Counted from the stretch's first letter, positions 9,859 through 21,956 are shown. The stretch: 56,643 nt of DNA from Ferranicluibacter rubi (GCF_011603255.1 NZ_JAANCM010000020.1:1-56643); one strand, 5' to 3'. Notes: generated by a model not told the origin, from the letters alone. Numbers and translations: made by a program.

Positions 9859-11439
9859 ATGACAACGACACGTTCTTTCCGTCCCTCCCTCAAGACCGTC
9901 CTGAAGACGTCCGGCGTCGCGGGTCTGGCCGCCGTCATGCTCTCGACGGGCATCCCGGCCGCTATCACCAGTTCCTTTGCAGAGCCCGTCCGTATCACGG
10001 CGCCGCAGCAGGTTCCGAGCTTTGCCAATGTGGTCGATGCCGTCTCCCCGGCCGTCGTGTCCGTTCGCGTGCAGAGCCGCGCCAATCCCGTTTCCGAGGA
10101 TGCCTCGAACGGCTTCTCGTTCGATTTCGGCGGTCGCGGTTTCGACGATCTTCCCGAGGATCACCCGCTGAAGCGTCTGTTCCGCGAATTCGGCGGCCCG
10201 AACGGCGGTCCGCAGCATGGGCCGAACGGCCCGCGCGCCGAACGCGGCCCGCACGGCAAGGGCGGCGAAGGTCGTCTTCGTCCGACCTCGCAGGGCTCCG
10301 GCTTCTTCATCACCGAAGACGGCTATCTCGTCACCAACAATCACGTCGTCAGCGACGGCTCGGCCTTCACGGTCGTGCTGAACGATGGCACCGAGCTGGA
10401 TGCCAAGCTGGTCGGCAAGGACAGCCGCACCGACCTCGCCGTGCTGAAGGTCGATGACAAGCGCAAGTTCACCTATGTGGGCTTTGCCGACGACAGCAAG
10501 GTGCGTGTCGGCGACTGGGTCGTGGCGGTCGGCAATCCGTTCGGCCTTGGCGGCACGGTGACCTCCGGCATCGTTTCGGCCCGCGGTCGCGACATCGGCT
10601 CCGGCCCTTATGACGACTATCTGCAGGTGGATGCGGCGGTGAACCGGGGCAACTCGGGTGGTCCGACCTTCAACCTCGAAGGCCAGGTCGTCGGCATCAA
10701 CACCGCGATCTTCTCGCCCTCGGGCGGCAATGTCGGCATTGCCTTCGCCATTCCCGCCTCGGTGGCGAAAGATGTGGTCGAGGACCTGATGAAGGACGGC
10801 AGCGTTTCGCGCGGCTGGCTCGGCGTGCAGATCCAGCCCGTCAACAAGGACATCGCCGACAGTCTCGGCCTTGCGGAGGCCAGCGGTGCGCTGGTGGTCG
10901 AGCCGCAGCCGGGTTCCCCGGGCGAAAAAGCCGGCATCAAGAAGGGCGATGTCGTGACCGCGGTCGATGGCGAGCCGATCAAGGGACCGCGCGAGCTGGC
11001 CCGCAAGATCGGTGCGATGAAGCCGGGGAGCTCGGTCGATGTCTCGCTGTGGCGTGACGGCAAGTCGCAGAGCGTCAAGCTGGTCATCGGCACCCTGCCG
11101 GACGACAAACAGGAAGCGGCGGCTGAAACGACCCAGCCGGACGAGCCTGCGCAGCCCGCAAGCGAAAAGGCATTGGCGGATCTCGGCGTGACGGTGGCAC
11201 CTTCCGAGGATGGACAGGGCGTGACGATCTCGCAGGTCGATCCGGACAGCGATGCGAGCGATCGCGGCCTGAAGCAGGGCGAGAAAATCGTCTCGGTCAA
11301 CAATCAGGAAGTGAAGTCTGCCGACGACATCCTGAAAGTGATCAGCCAGGCCAAGAAGGACGGCCGCACCAAGGCGCTTTTCCAGATCCAAGCCGACAAT
11401 GCCAGCCGCTTCATCGCGCTGCCGATCGACCAGGGTTGA
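9859..11439 (+). CDS. degP: DegP/HtrA-family periplasmic serine protease
   Basis: This 526-residue quality-control protease degrades or refolds damaged periplasmic proteins. It has a signal peptide (about residues 10-42), a trypsin-like domain with the full triad His162 (TNNHVVSD), Asp192 (SRTDLAVL) and Ser266 (GNSGGPTF), and two PDZ domains (about 300-390 and 420-520). A Gly/Pro/His-rich insertion at about 111-140 precedes the protease core. I chose the ATG at 9859 because it begins a normal signal peptide and has AGG just upstream. The longer frame from 9727 has no such support. The following two-component pair may respond to the same envelope stress. Confidence 0.93.
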   Translation: MTTTRSFRPSLKTVLKTSGVAGLAAVMLSTGIPAAITSSFAEPVRITAPQQVPSFANVVDAVSPAVVSVRVQSRANPVSEDASNGFSFDFGGRGFDDLPEDHPLKRLFREFGGPNGGPQHGPNGPRAERGPHGKGGEGRLRPTSQGSGFFITEDGYLVTNNHVVSDGSAFTVVLNDGTELDAKLVGKDSRTDLAVLKVDDKRKFTYVGFADDSKVRVGDWVVAVGNPFGLGGTVTSGIVSARGRDIGSGPYDDYLQVDAAVNRGNSGGPTFNLEGQVVGINTAIFSPSGGNVGIAFAIPASVAKDVVEDLMKDGSVSRGWLGVQIQPVNKDIADSLGLAEASGALVVEPQPGSPGEKAGIKKGDVVTAVDGEPIKGPRELARKIGAMKPGSSVDVSLWRDGKSQSVKLVIGTLPDDKQEAAAETTQPDEPAQPASEKALADLGVTVAPSEDGQGVTISQVDPDSDASDRGLKQGEKIVSVNNQEVKSADDILKVISQAKKDGRTKALFQIQADNASRFIALPIDQG

Positions 11440-11460
11440 TCCTGCCTCGATAGAATGGCG

Positions 11461-11489
11461 CGCCGCGAAATCGACGAGGTTTCGCGGCG
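11461..11489 (+). terminator. Hairpin downstream of degP
   Basis: A perfect 10-bp inverted repeat (CGCCGCGAAA facing TTTCGCGGCG, 9-base loop) lies 22 bases after the degP stop. The T tract after it is weak (TTGCCGTTTCT), so it may be a leaky terminator or an mRNA-stabilising hairpin. Confidence 0.55.
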
Positions 11490-11500
11490 TTGCCGTTTCT

Positions 11501-11549
11501 GGAGCATTTCCAGGCGAAGCGGGATCGCTTTGCCGCGGGATAATGCGGC
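11501..11549. repeat. Rhizobial palindromic intergenic repeat, copy A
   Basis: This element begins GGAGCATTTCC, has an internal dyad (GCGAAGCG facing CGCTTTGC) and ends near ATAATGCGGC. It is clearly the same kind of element as 31403-31450. Elements opening with GAGCATTTCC are common between genes in Rhizobiaceae. It sits between degP and the next regulator gene. Confidence 0.6.
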
Positions 11550-11615
11550 TCTGGAGACGGGATGTTTTCAAGGAAACACTGTGAAAGTGACGGGACCGGC
11601 AGTATGGTCAGCCAC

Positions 11616-12317
11616 ATGAAGATATTGATTGTCGAGGACGACCTCGAGGCCGCAGCCTATCTCTCCAAGGCGTTCCGCGAGGCGGGCATCGTCAGCGATC
11701 ACGCCAGCGACGGCGAGAGCGGCTTGTTCATGGCGAGCGAGAACAGCTACGACGCTCTGGTGATCGACCGCATGCTGCCGCGCCGCGACGGCCTCTCCGT
11801 CATCACCGAACTGCGCGCCCGCGGCATTCACACGCCGGTTCTCATTCTCTCCGCGCTCGGCCAGGTGGACGACCGGGTAACGGGCCTGCGGGCGGGCGGC
11901 GACGACTATCTGCCGAAGCCCTATGCCTTCAACGAGCTTCTGGCTCGCATCGAGGTCCTCGGCCGGCGCAAGGGCGCGCCGGAACAGGACATGGTCTACC
12001 GGGTCGGCGATCTCGAGCTCGACCGGCTGTCGCACACCGTCAAGCGGCAGGGGCGGGAGCTGCTGTTGCAGCCGCGCGAATTCCGGCTGCTCGAATATCT
12101 GATGAAGAATGCGGGGCAGGTGGTGACGCGCACCATGCTGCTCGAAAACGTGTGGGACTATCATTTCGATCCGCAGACCAACGTCATCGACGTGCATGTG
12201 TCACGGCTGCGCGCCAAGATCGAGAAGGACTTCGACCAGCCGCTGCTGCGTACTGTTCGCGGTGCCGGCTACATGATCAAGGATGAACCCAAGGTCGAGG
12301 GGCGCGCCGAGGCATGA
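11616..12317 (+). CDS. OmpR-family response regulator linked to degP
   Basis: This 233-residue regulator has a receiver domain (about 1-115) with acidic pocket E7-D8-D9, phospho-acceptor Asp51 (VIDRMLPRRDG) and the Lys in LPKPY. Its winged-helix DNA-binding domain (about 130-225) includes TNVIDVHVSRLRAKI. I start it at the ATG at 11616, where the receiver fold begins; an in-frame ATG at 11604 is possible. Its stop overlaps the start of the kinase gene. The target genes are unknown. Position behind degP suggests an envelope-stress role, as for CpxR-type regulators, but this is inference from context. Confidence 0.88.
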   Translation: MKILIVEDDLEAAAYLSKAFREAGIVSDHASDGESGLFMASENSYDALVIDRMLPRRDGLSVITELRARGIHTPVLILSALGQVDDRVTGLRAGGDDYLPKPYAFNELLARIEVLGRRKGAPEQDMVYRVGDLELDRLSHTVKRQGRELLLQPREFRLLEYLMKNAGQVVTRTMLLENVWDYHFDPQTNVIDVHVSRLRAKIEKDFDQPLLRTVRGAGYMIKDEPKVEGRAEA

Positions 12318-13723
12318 GCCGCGTCGGCATTCTGATGCGCACGACGGCCGTGCGGCTGTCGGCGCTGTATCTCGTGCTGTTCTCGCTCTGCGCCGCCTTC
12401 CTCGTCTTCTACGTCACCGGAATGTCGCAGCGGCTGCTCGACCAGCAGACCAAGGATGCGGTGAGCGTCGAGGTCTCGCAGATCGAGGCGATCTACGGGC
12501 GGGCCGGCATCAACGGGCTGCTGCGGACGCTGGAGCGCCGCGCGCGCCAGCCGGGTGCCGCGCTCTACGTGATTGCCGGACCGACCGGCGAGATCTTCGC
12601 GGGCAACGTCGCCTCCCTGCAGCCGGGCCTGCTCGCCAAGGAGGGCTGGACCGACGAGGCCTTTGCCTATCAGCGCTATACCGACGAAAACGGCAAGGAC
12701 CGCCATGTGGCGCTGGCCCATGTCCTCTTTCTAGACAACGGCCTGCGCGTGCTGGTTGGCCGCGACCTGCAGGAGCCGGAGAAATTTCGCGTTCTCGTCC
12801 GCCAGGCGCTGATGGTCGCGCTCGGCGTCATGGGCATCGGCGCGCTGATCATCTGGTTTGCCATCGGCCGTAATGCGCTGAAGCGCATCGACCGCATGTC
12901 GGATGCCAGCACGCGCATCATGGCCGGGGACCTTTCGCAGCGCCTGCCGATGAGCGGCTCCGGCGACGAGTTCGACCGGCTGTCGGAATCTCTGAATGCG
13001 ATGCTCGGCCGTATCGAGAAGCTGAACGAGGGCCTGCGGCAGGTCTCCGACAACATCGCCCACGACCTGAAGACGCCGCTGACGCGTCTGCGGAACAAGG
13101 CGGAAGCGGCTCTGTCTCATAATACCTCCATCGACGGCTATCGCGGCTCGATGGACGAGATCATCAACGAGTCCGACCAGTTGATCCGCACGTTCAACGC
13201 GCTGCTGATGATCTCGCGCGTCGAGGCCGGCTCGTCGGCTGCCGAGATGAGCGACGTCGATCTGTCGCAAAGCGTGGCCGATTGCGTCGAGCTCTACGAG
13301 CCGCTGGCGGACGAGCACGCGCTGGCGCTGGAAGCCGAGGTCGAACCGGGCATCTCGATCACCGGCAACCGCGAGCTGATCGGGCAGGCGCTCGGCAATC
13401 TCATCGACAATGCCATCAAATATTCCGAGGGTGCCGCTGACCCGCGCATTCTCGTCCGGTTGGTTCGGCGCGATGGCGCGGCCGTCGTGTCGGTTGCGGA
13501 TTTCGGCCCCGGCGTTCCCGACGACAAGCGGGAGGTGGTGGTGCAGCGGTTCGTGCGGCTCGACCAGAGCCGGTCGAAGCCGGGGACGGGGCTCGGCCTG
13601 TCGCTGGTGGAAGCCGTCATGGAGCTGCATCATGGCAGCCTTTCACTCGGCAGCACCTTGCCCGAGGCGGACGGCGCGAAGGGTTTGACGACGGAGATGG
13701 TTTTCCCGCAAGGTCAGAGCTGA
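12314..13723 (+). CDS. Sensor histidine kinase partner of the degP-linked regulator
   Basis: The 469-residue kinase has a first transmembrane helix at about residues 15-37, a periplasmic domain of about 130 residues, a second helix at about 165-190 and a HAMP linker. The H-box is DNIAHDLKTPLTRL with the phospho-acceptor His, followed by N-box NLIDNAIKYS, G1 ADFGPGVP and G2 GTGLGLSLVEAV. It overlaps the regulator gene by four bases, so the pair is translationally coupled. The periplasmic sensor shows no domain that I can name, so the signal is unknown. Confidence 0.88.
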   Translation: MSRVGILMRTTAVRLSALYLVLFSLCAAFLVFYVTGMSQRLLDQQTKDAVSVEVSQIEAIYGRAGINGLLRTLERRARQPGAALYVIAGPTGEIFAGNVASLQPGLLAKEGWTDEAFAYQRYTDENGKDRHVALAHVLFLDNGLRVLVGRDLQEPEKFRVLVRQALMVALGVMGIGALIIWFAIGRNALKRIDRMSDASTRIMAGDLSQRLPMSGSGDEFDRLSESLNAMLGRIEKLNEGLRQVSDNIAHDLKTPLTRLRNKAEAALSHNTSIDGYRGSMDEIINESDQLIRTFNALLMISRVEAGSSAAEMSDVDLSQSVADCVELYEPLADEHALALEAEVEPGISITGNRELIGQALGNLIDNAIKYSEGAADPRILVRLVRRDGAAVVSVADFGPGVPDDKREVVVQRFVRLDQSRSKPGTGLGLSLVEAVMELHHGSLSLGSTLPEADGAKGLTTEMVFPQGQS

Positions 13724-13820
13724 CACTTTCCCTGACGCATGTTGGTCTCCCGAAACCGTTACACACATCCCGGCGACATGCTGTAAGAGACGTTGGAAAA
13801 CGTCGTGATCGGGAGGTTTC

Positions 13821-16769
13821 ATGACCGGGCAGGAGCAGCCGACGCGGCTGGCGGCGCTGGCGACATGCGCGCTGAAGCCGTTGAGCCAGAGCGAGGCGCG
13901 GAGCGTCAATGCCGATCTGAAGGCGATGGCGAAGGCCGAACCATTGCTTCAACCGCTGCTGGAGGGGGCGCCTGCGCTGCGCGACTTCCTCGTTGCGGCT
14001 TTCTCTCTGTCTCCCTATCTGCGCGATATCGCGGTTGCCCACCCGGCGCTGCTCCTGAGAGTGGTGACAGAGCCTCTCGGTTCTCTTCTCGACGAAACCA
14101 TCGGGCAGGCGCGTGAAAGCTGGCGGGGGCTCGACGTGACAGACGGCGTGCTCATGGAGCGTCTGCGCCAGGCCAAGCGAACAGCGGCGTTCGCGCTTGC
14201 GCTGCACGATCTGGCGCGGCTGACGGAGGCGCGTGACAGTGCCCGGCTGCTCAGCCTGTTTGCGGCGGCTGCCACCTCCGCCACGATCGACCATCTGCTT
14301 CTCGGCGCGCATCGGCAGGTCAAGATCCGGCTTGGCGATGAAGACCGGCCAAGTGCAGGCTCGGGCGTCATCGTTCTCGGCATGGGCAAGCTCGGTGCCG
14401 ACGAGCTGAACTACTCCTCCGATATCGACCTCGTGGTCTTCTACGAACCGGAGGCGCTTGGTTTCGCCGATATCCTCGACGCCTCCGACATCTTCGCGCG
14501 GCTGCTGCGCCGGCTCGTGCGGATCCTGCAGGAGCGCACGGGCGACGGCTATGTCTTCCGCACGGACCTGCGCCTGCGGCCCGATCCCGGCGCGACGCCG
14601 CTTGCCATTCCGGTCGAGGCGGCATTGATCTACTACGAGGGACGCGGGCAGAACTGGGAGCGGGCGGCCTATATCAAGGCGCGCCCCGTTGCGGGCGATC
14701 TGGAGGCCGGCGAGCGGTTTCTGAAGGCGCTTCGTCCCTTCGTCTTCCGGAAATATCTCGATTATGCGGCAATTGCGGACATCCACTCGATCAAACGGCA
14801 GATCCACGCGCATAAGGGGCATGGCGAGATCGCGGTGAAGGGGCACAACGTCAAGCTCGGCCGCGGCGGCATTCGCGAGATCGAGTTCTTCGTGCAGACC
14901 CAGCAGCTGATCGCAGGCGGCCGTGCCGCGGCCTTGCGCGGACGCGAGACGGAGGCGATGCTGGCCGCGCTGGCAGAGGCCGGCTGGATCGACGCGGGGA
15001 CGCGAGACGAGCTGACGGAGGCCTACTGGTTCCTGCGCGATATCGAGCACCGGATTCAGATGGTGCGCGACGAGCAGAGCCACACGCTGCCGACCACGGA
15101 AGCGGAACTGAAGCGCATCGCGCTGATGGCGGGATTTTCCGACACCAAGACTTTCGCCGAGGCGCTTTCGCGCGTCATGCGCACGGTGGAGCGGCGCTAT
15201 GTGCAGCTGTTCGAGCGCGAGGCCGAGCTTTCCTCGGAGCTGGGCAACCTCGTCTTCACCGGCCAGAAGGACGATCCCGACACGCTGGAGACCATTCACG
15301 GCCTCGGCTTCGAGCGGCCGCAGGACATCGCCCGCGTGATGCGCACCTGGCACAATGGCCGCTACCGGGCGACCCAGTCCGTCGAGGCGCGCGAGCGGCT
15401 GACGGAGCTGACGCCGCGGCTGTTGAAGGTGTTCGGCGAGAGCCGGCGGGCGGACGAGGCGCTGCTGCGGTTCGATGCCTTTTTGTCCAAGCTGCCGGCC
15501 GGCATCCAGCTCTTCTCGCTGCTCGGCAACAATCCGGCCCTTCTCTCCCTGATCGTCACCATCATGTCGGCCGCCCCCCGGCTTGCCGATATCATCGCGG
15601 GCAAGCCGCATGTCTTCGACGGCATGCTGGACCGGCGCGTACTCGACGAGATGCCGGAGCGGGCGGACCTTGCGCACCGGCTGGATGACTTCCTCTCGAC
15701 GGCCCGCCACTACGAGGACCGGCTCGACCGCCTGCGGATCTTTGCGTCCGAGCAGCGCTTCCTCATCGGCATCCGGCTCCTGACCGGTGTCATCGATGGC
15801 CCGGCGACCGGCCGCGCGCTGACCGATCTCGCCGAGATACTGGTTGCCGCGACCTTCAAGGCCGTGCGCCTGGAGATTGCCGAGGCGCATGGGCAGATCG
15901 CCGGCAGCAGCGCGACGCTGGTTGCGATGGGAAAGGCCGGCAGCCGGGAGCTGACGGCAGGCTCCGACATCGACCTGATTCTCATCTACGATCATGATGG
16001 CGACGCGGCGGATTCCGACGGTCCTCGCCCGCTCGACGCCGCCCGCTACCATGCCCGCCTGACGCAAAGGCTGATCGCCGCTTTGTCCGCGCCGACGGCC
16101 GAGGGCGTGCTTTACGAGGTCGACATGCGGCTGCGCCCTTCGGGCAACAAGGGGCCCGTGGCCACGCGGTTGCCGGCCTTCGTCAAGTATCAGCGCGAGG
16201 AGGCCTGGACCTGGGAGCACATGGCCCTGACCCGCGCCCGCCCGATCGCGGGTGACGGGGACATGATGCAGGCGACGGCGGATGCGATCCAGGCGATCAT
16301 CGCGGAGCCGGGTGATGCGACGGTGCTGCGGAAAGACGTGCGCGAGATGCGCGCGCTGGTGGAGGCGGAAAAGCCGCCGGAAAATGGTTGGGATTTCAAG
16401 CTGATCCCGGGCGGCCTCGTGGATATCGAGTTCTCGGCGCAGCTGATGTTTCTGCTGGCCTCTGCGGAGGGGAAGACCCTGCCGGCCTGCGGCCTGCCGA
16501 CGGCGGGTGTGCTGGAGGATCTGGGCCCGCGCTTCCTGTCGGATGCGGACCTCACGCTGATGACGCGGGCGCTGGCCTTGATGACCGATCTCTCGCAGAT
16601 CATTCGCCTCTGCATCGACAGCCCGTTCGATCCGAAGCAAGCTCCGGCCGGCCTGATCGAGCGGCTCTGCCGGGCAGGCGATGCGCCCGATATCAAGGTG
16701 CTGGAAGCCGAACTGCGGCGGCTGACAAAGGCCGTGCGCCGCATATTCCTCGCACTCGTTTCCGACTGA
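13821..16769 (+). CDS. glnE: GlnE, bifunctional glutamine synthetase adenylyltransferase / adenylyl-removing enzyme
   Basis: This 982-residue enzyme adds AMP to glutamine synthetase or removes it, according to PII/PII-UMP and glutamine. Two nucleotidyltransferase domains are visible. The N-terminal, deadenylylating one carries GMGKLGADELNYSSDIDL (about 187-204). The C-terminal, adenylylating one carries GKAGSRELTAGSDIDLI (about 704-720). Each has the paired aspartates that bind metal. A helical linker lies between them. The length matches the family. The gene stands alone on the plus strand, 97 bases after the kinase, and its stop is only four bases from the stop of the convergent PleC-like gene. 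Confidence 0.96.
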   Translation: MTGQEQPTRLAALATCALKPLSQSEARSVNADLKAMAKAEPLLQPLLEGAPALRDFLVAAFSLSPYLRDIAVAHPALLLRVVTEPLGSLLDETIGQARESWRGLDVTDGVLMERLRQAKRTAAFALALHDLARLTEARDSARLLSLFAAAATSATIDHLLLGAHRQVKIRLGDEDRPSAGSGVIVLGMGKLGADELNYSSDIDLVVFYEPEALGFADILDASDIFARLLRRLVRILQERTGDGYVFRTDLRLRPDPGATPLAIPVEAALIYYEGRGQNWERAAYIKARPVAGDLEAGERFLKALRPFVFRKYLDYAAIADIHSIKRQIHAHKGHGEIAVKGHNVKLGRGGIREIEFFVQTQQLIAGGRAAALRGRETEAMLAALAEAGWIDAGTRDELTEAYWFLRDIEHRIQMVRDEQSHTLPTTEAELKRIALMAGFSDTKTFAEALSRVMRTVERRYVQLFEREAELSSELGNLVFTGQKDDPDTLETIHGLGFERPQDIARVMRTWHNGRYRATQSVEARERLTELTPRLLKVFGESRRADEALLRFDAFLSKLPAGIQLFSLLGNNPALLSLIVTIMSAAPRLADIIAGKPHVFDGMLDRRVLDEMPERADLAHRLDDFLSTARHYEDRLDRLRIFASEQRFLIGIRLLTGVIDGPATGRALTDLAEILVAATFKAVRLEIAEAHGQIAGSSATLVAMGKAGSRELTAGSDIDLILIYDHDGDAADSDGPRPLDAARYHARLTQRLIAALSAPTAEGVLYEVDMRLRPSGNKGPVATRLPAFVKYQREEAWTWEHMALTRARPIAGDGDMMQATADAIQAIIAEPGDATVLRKDVREMRALVEAEKPPENGWDFKLIPGGLVDIEFSAQLMFLLASAEGKTLPACGLPTAGVLEDLGPRFLSDADLTLMTRALALMTDLSQIIRLCIDSPFDPKQAPAGLIERLCRAGDAPDIKVLEAELRRLTKAVRRIFLALVSD

Positions 16770-16773
16770 CGGC

Positions 16774-19092
<2,319 letters not shown>

Positions 19093-19188
19093 CTTCGTCA
19101 AATCTTTGAACCTCGCTTGATTCGACGCGCCGCTCGCCCGAATCTGGCTCAATGAATCAATTCGGATTCTTCTTGTCCAGCAAAAAGG

Positions 19189-19207
19189 GTAACGGGACGT
19201 TAACCAG
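19189..19207 (+). promoter_or_regulatory. CtrA-like site upstream of the PleC-like kinase gene
   Basis: GTAA, seven bases, then TTAACC resembles the alphaproteobacterial CtrA consensus TTAA-N7-TTAACC with one mismatch in the first half. It lies about 97 bases before the ATG at 19092. Pattern match only. Confidence 0.35.
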
Positions 19208-19307
19208 TTCTCACTGGTGCGAATTCGCAGCTTGCCGCGCCGCGAACCCGATTTTCAGCGTAAGACACTGAAAGGAATCAATATTTTAGAGGTTCCGATG
19301 ACGCGGA

Positions 19308-21956
19308 TCAGCCCTTGAGCGTGCGCTCCACGATGTCGCTGACGTCAGGAGAAAGCTTCGCACCAGCTGCGATCTCGCTCAGAGCCGCGCGGGCATGCTC
19401 GGCCCGTCCGGATTCCAGCGAACGCCAGGACCGCATCGAGGTCAGGATGCGGGCGGCAAGCTGCGGGTTGCGCGGGTCGATATCGAGAATCTGGCGCGCG
19501 AGGAACCGGTAGCCCTTGCCGTCCGCCCGGTTGAAGCCGGTCGGGTTGGAGAAGGCAAAGGTGCCGACGAGCGCGCGGACGCGGTTCGGGTTGAGGCCGT
19601 TGAAGAGTGGATGCGCCATCAAGGTCTCGACGCGCTCCAGCGTCGCAGCACCCGGAATGGTCGCCTGGACAGTGAACCATTTGTCGAGAACAAGCGCGTT
19701 GTCCGCAAACCGCGTCTGGAAGCTTTCGAGCGCCGCCGTGGCCTCCGGCGTGTCCGGGAAGCGGTGGACGAGAATGGTGAGCGCCTGGCTGAGGTCGGTC
19801 ATGTTGTCGGCGGCCGAGAAAGCCTCGACGGCGCGTGTCGGCGCGTTTTCGGCGAGCACGAGGTAGGCAAGCGCGCTGTTGCGCAAGGCGCGACGGCCGG
19901 CGCTCGCGGCATCCGGGGAAAACGCTTCCGTCGAGCGCATGGTTTCGAACAAACCGGCAAACGTTTCGCGGCCGGCCGTGGCGATCGCCGTCATGATCTC
20001 GCGACGGGCGGCGAAGATGGCGTCCGGGTCGTTATCCCGTCCGATTTCCCGCGCGATGTCCGACTCGCTTGGCAAGGCCAGCGCCTGAGCCCGGAAGGCC
20101 GGTTCCAGGGCGTCGTCGGAGACGGTCGCCATCAGCGCGTCGATGAGAGCCTGGTCGCAGACGACCGGCGTACCGGCGCGGACGCTTGCCGTGGCTGCGA
20201 CCAGCGCATCGAGCGCCATGTCGTTCAGCGCCTGCCAGCGCGCGAAGAGATCTGTCTCGAAACGGGCGATCTGGGCGCGGTCGGCTGAGGACTTTTCGAA
20301 ATGCAGGTTGATGGGGGCGGAGAAGCCGCGGTTGAGCGACACAACGGGACGAGAGGCGATGCCCTCGAACGTCACGCTCTGGCTGCGCTCGACGAGATGC
20401 AGCACGTCGCCGGTCACCTCCGCGCCGGAGACGCTTGAGGCTTCCGTGATCGTGCCGTCTTCGGAGATGAGCGCGAAGCGAAGCGGGATGTGCACCGGCT
20501 GCTTGGTGCTCTGGCCCGGCGTCGGCGGCACGGTCTGTTCGAGCTGAAGCGTGAAGGTCTGCCGGCTTGCGTCATAGGTGCCCGATGCGCTGACGAGTGG
20601 CGTGCCGGCCTGGTGGTACCAGAGCGAAAACTGCGTGAGATCCCGGCCGCTCGCCTCCTCGAAGCAGCGGATGAAGTCCTCGATGGTGACGGCCTGTCCG
20701 TCATGGCGATCGAAATAAAGATCCATGCCGGCCTTGAAGAGATCGGGGCCGAGCAGGGTGGCGATCATGCCGGTGACTTCCGAGCCCTTCTCGTAGACGG
20801 TCGTCGTGTAGAAGTTGTTGATCTCGCGGTAGCGGGTCGGGCGGACGGGATGAGCGAGCGGCCCGCCGTCTTCGGGAAACTGCTCGGCCTTGAGGTGGCG
20901 AACCTCGGCGATGCGCTTGACGGCGCGCGAGCGCTGGTCGGCGGAGAACTGGTGGTCGCGATAGACCGTGAGGCCTTCCTTGAGGCAGAGCTGGAACCAG
21001 TCGCGGCAGGTGATGCGGTTGCCGGTCCAGTTGTGAAAATACTCGTGCGCGATGATCGCCTCGATATTCGCGTAGTCCTGATCGGTCGCGGTTTCCGGGT
21101 CGGCCAGCACGTATTTGTCGTTGAAGACGTTGAGCCCCTTGTTCTCCATGGCGCCCATGTTGAAGTCGGAGACGGCGACGATCATGAAGATATCGAGATC
21201 GTATTCGCGCCCGAAGACTTCCTCGTCCCAGCGCATCGAGCGCTTCAGCGCGTCCATGGCATAGGCCGCGCGCGGCTCCTTGCCGTGCTCGACGTAGATC
21301 TTTAGCACGACCTCGCGGCCGGACAGGGTGGTGAAGCTGTCCTCGACCACGCCGAGATCGCCGGCCACCAGCGCAAAGAGGTAGCTGGGCTTCGGATGTG
21401 GATCGAACCAGGCGGCGAAGTGCCGGCCGTCGCCCATGCCGGCGCCGCCGAGGAAGTTGCCGTTGGAGAGCAGCAGCGGAACGGTCGCCTTGTCCGCGAT
21501 GATGTTGACCGTGTAGACGGCGAGAACATCCGGCCTGTCGGGGAAGAAGGTGATGCGGCGGAAGCCTTCGGCCTCGCACTGGGTGCAGTAGACGTCGTTC
21601 GTCCGGTAGAGGCCCATCAGCTTGGTGTTGGTCTGCGGCGAAAGCTCGGTCGTGACGGTGATCTCGAAGGGCGCGCTGTCCGGCAGGCCGCGAATGGTCA
21701 GCGTCTCCCCGGTCTCGGTGTAGTCTTCGGCGGCGATCGGCTCCTGGTCGAGCAGCAGGCCGGTCATCTTCAGCTCGTCGCCATCCAGCACCAGCGGCCG
21801 GTCGGCCGCCACGCCTTCGCGGCGATGGAAGATCAGACGGGCTTCGACCTTGGTTTCCAGCGGATCCAGTTCGAAGGTCAGATCGACGCGTTCAAGCACA
21901 AAATCTGTCGGCTGATAGTCTTCGAGGTGGATGATCTCGCCCGTGTCCGTCCGCAT
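19308..21956 (-). CDS. pepN: Aminopeptidase N (M1 family)
   Basis: This 882-residue zinc metallopeptidase removes N-terminal residues from peptides in the cytoplasm. The substrate-anchoring motif GAMEN is at residues 268-272. The zinc site HEYFH is at His304-Glu305-His308, with the third ligand Glu327 in CLKEGLT. The C-terminal half is the all-helical M1 domain. Length and motifs match E. coli PepN. The ATG at 21956 has a GGGGAG ribosome-binding site 11 bases upstream, which favours it over the in-frame ATG eight codons earlier. It is monocistronic, with 289-360 bp non-coding regions around its start and the next gene. Confidence 0.95.
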   Translation of the reverse strand: MRTDTGEIIHLEDYQPTDFVLERVDLTFELDPLETKVEARLIFHRREGVAADRPLVLDGDELKMTGLLLDQEPIAAEDYTETGETLTIRGLPDSAPFEITVTTELSPQTNTKLMGLYRTNDVYCTQCEAEGFRRITFFPDRPDVLAVYTVNIIADKATVPLLLSNGNFLGGAGMGDGRHFAAWFDPHPKPSYLFALVAGDLGVVEDSFTTLSGREVVLKIYVEHGKEPRAAYAMDALKRSMRWDEEVFGREYDLDIFMIVAVSDFNMGAMENKGLNVFNDKYVLADPETATDQDYANIEAIIAHEYFHNWTGNRITCRDWFQLCLKEGLTVYRDHQFSADQRSRAVKRIAEVRHLKAEQFPEDGGPLAHPVRPTRYREINNFYTTTVYEKGSEVTGMIATLLGPDLFKAGMDLYFDRHDGQAVTIEDFIRCFEEASGRDLTQFSLWYHQAGTPLVSASGTYDASRQTFTLQLEQTVPPTPGQSTKQPVHIPLRFALISEDGTITEASSVSGAEVTGDVLHLVERSQSVTFEGIASRPVVSLNRGFSAPINLHFEKSSADRAQIARFETDLFARWQALNDMALDALVAATASVRAGTPVVCDQALIDALMATVSDDALEPAFRAQALALPSESDIAREIGRDNDPDAIFAARREIMTAIATAGRETFAGLFETMRSTEAFSPDAASAGRRALRNSALAYLVLAENAPTRAVEAFSAADNMTDLSQALTILVHRFPDTPEATAALESFQTRFADNALVLDKWFTVQATIPGAATLERVETLMAHPLFNGLNPNRVRALVGTFAFSNPTGFNRADGKGYRFLARQILDIDPRNPQLAARILTSMRSWRSLESGRAEHARAALSEIAAGAKLSPDVSDIVERTLKG

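Noticed and set aside
9601-11571. 656-codon minus-strand frame across degP
   Set aside because: Fully explained by antisense reading of degP. No recognisable domain.
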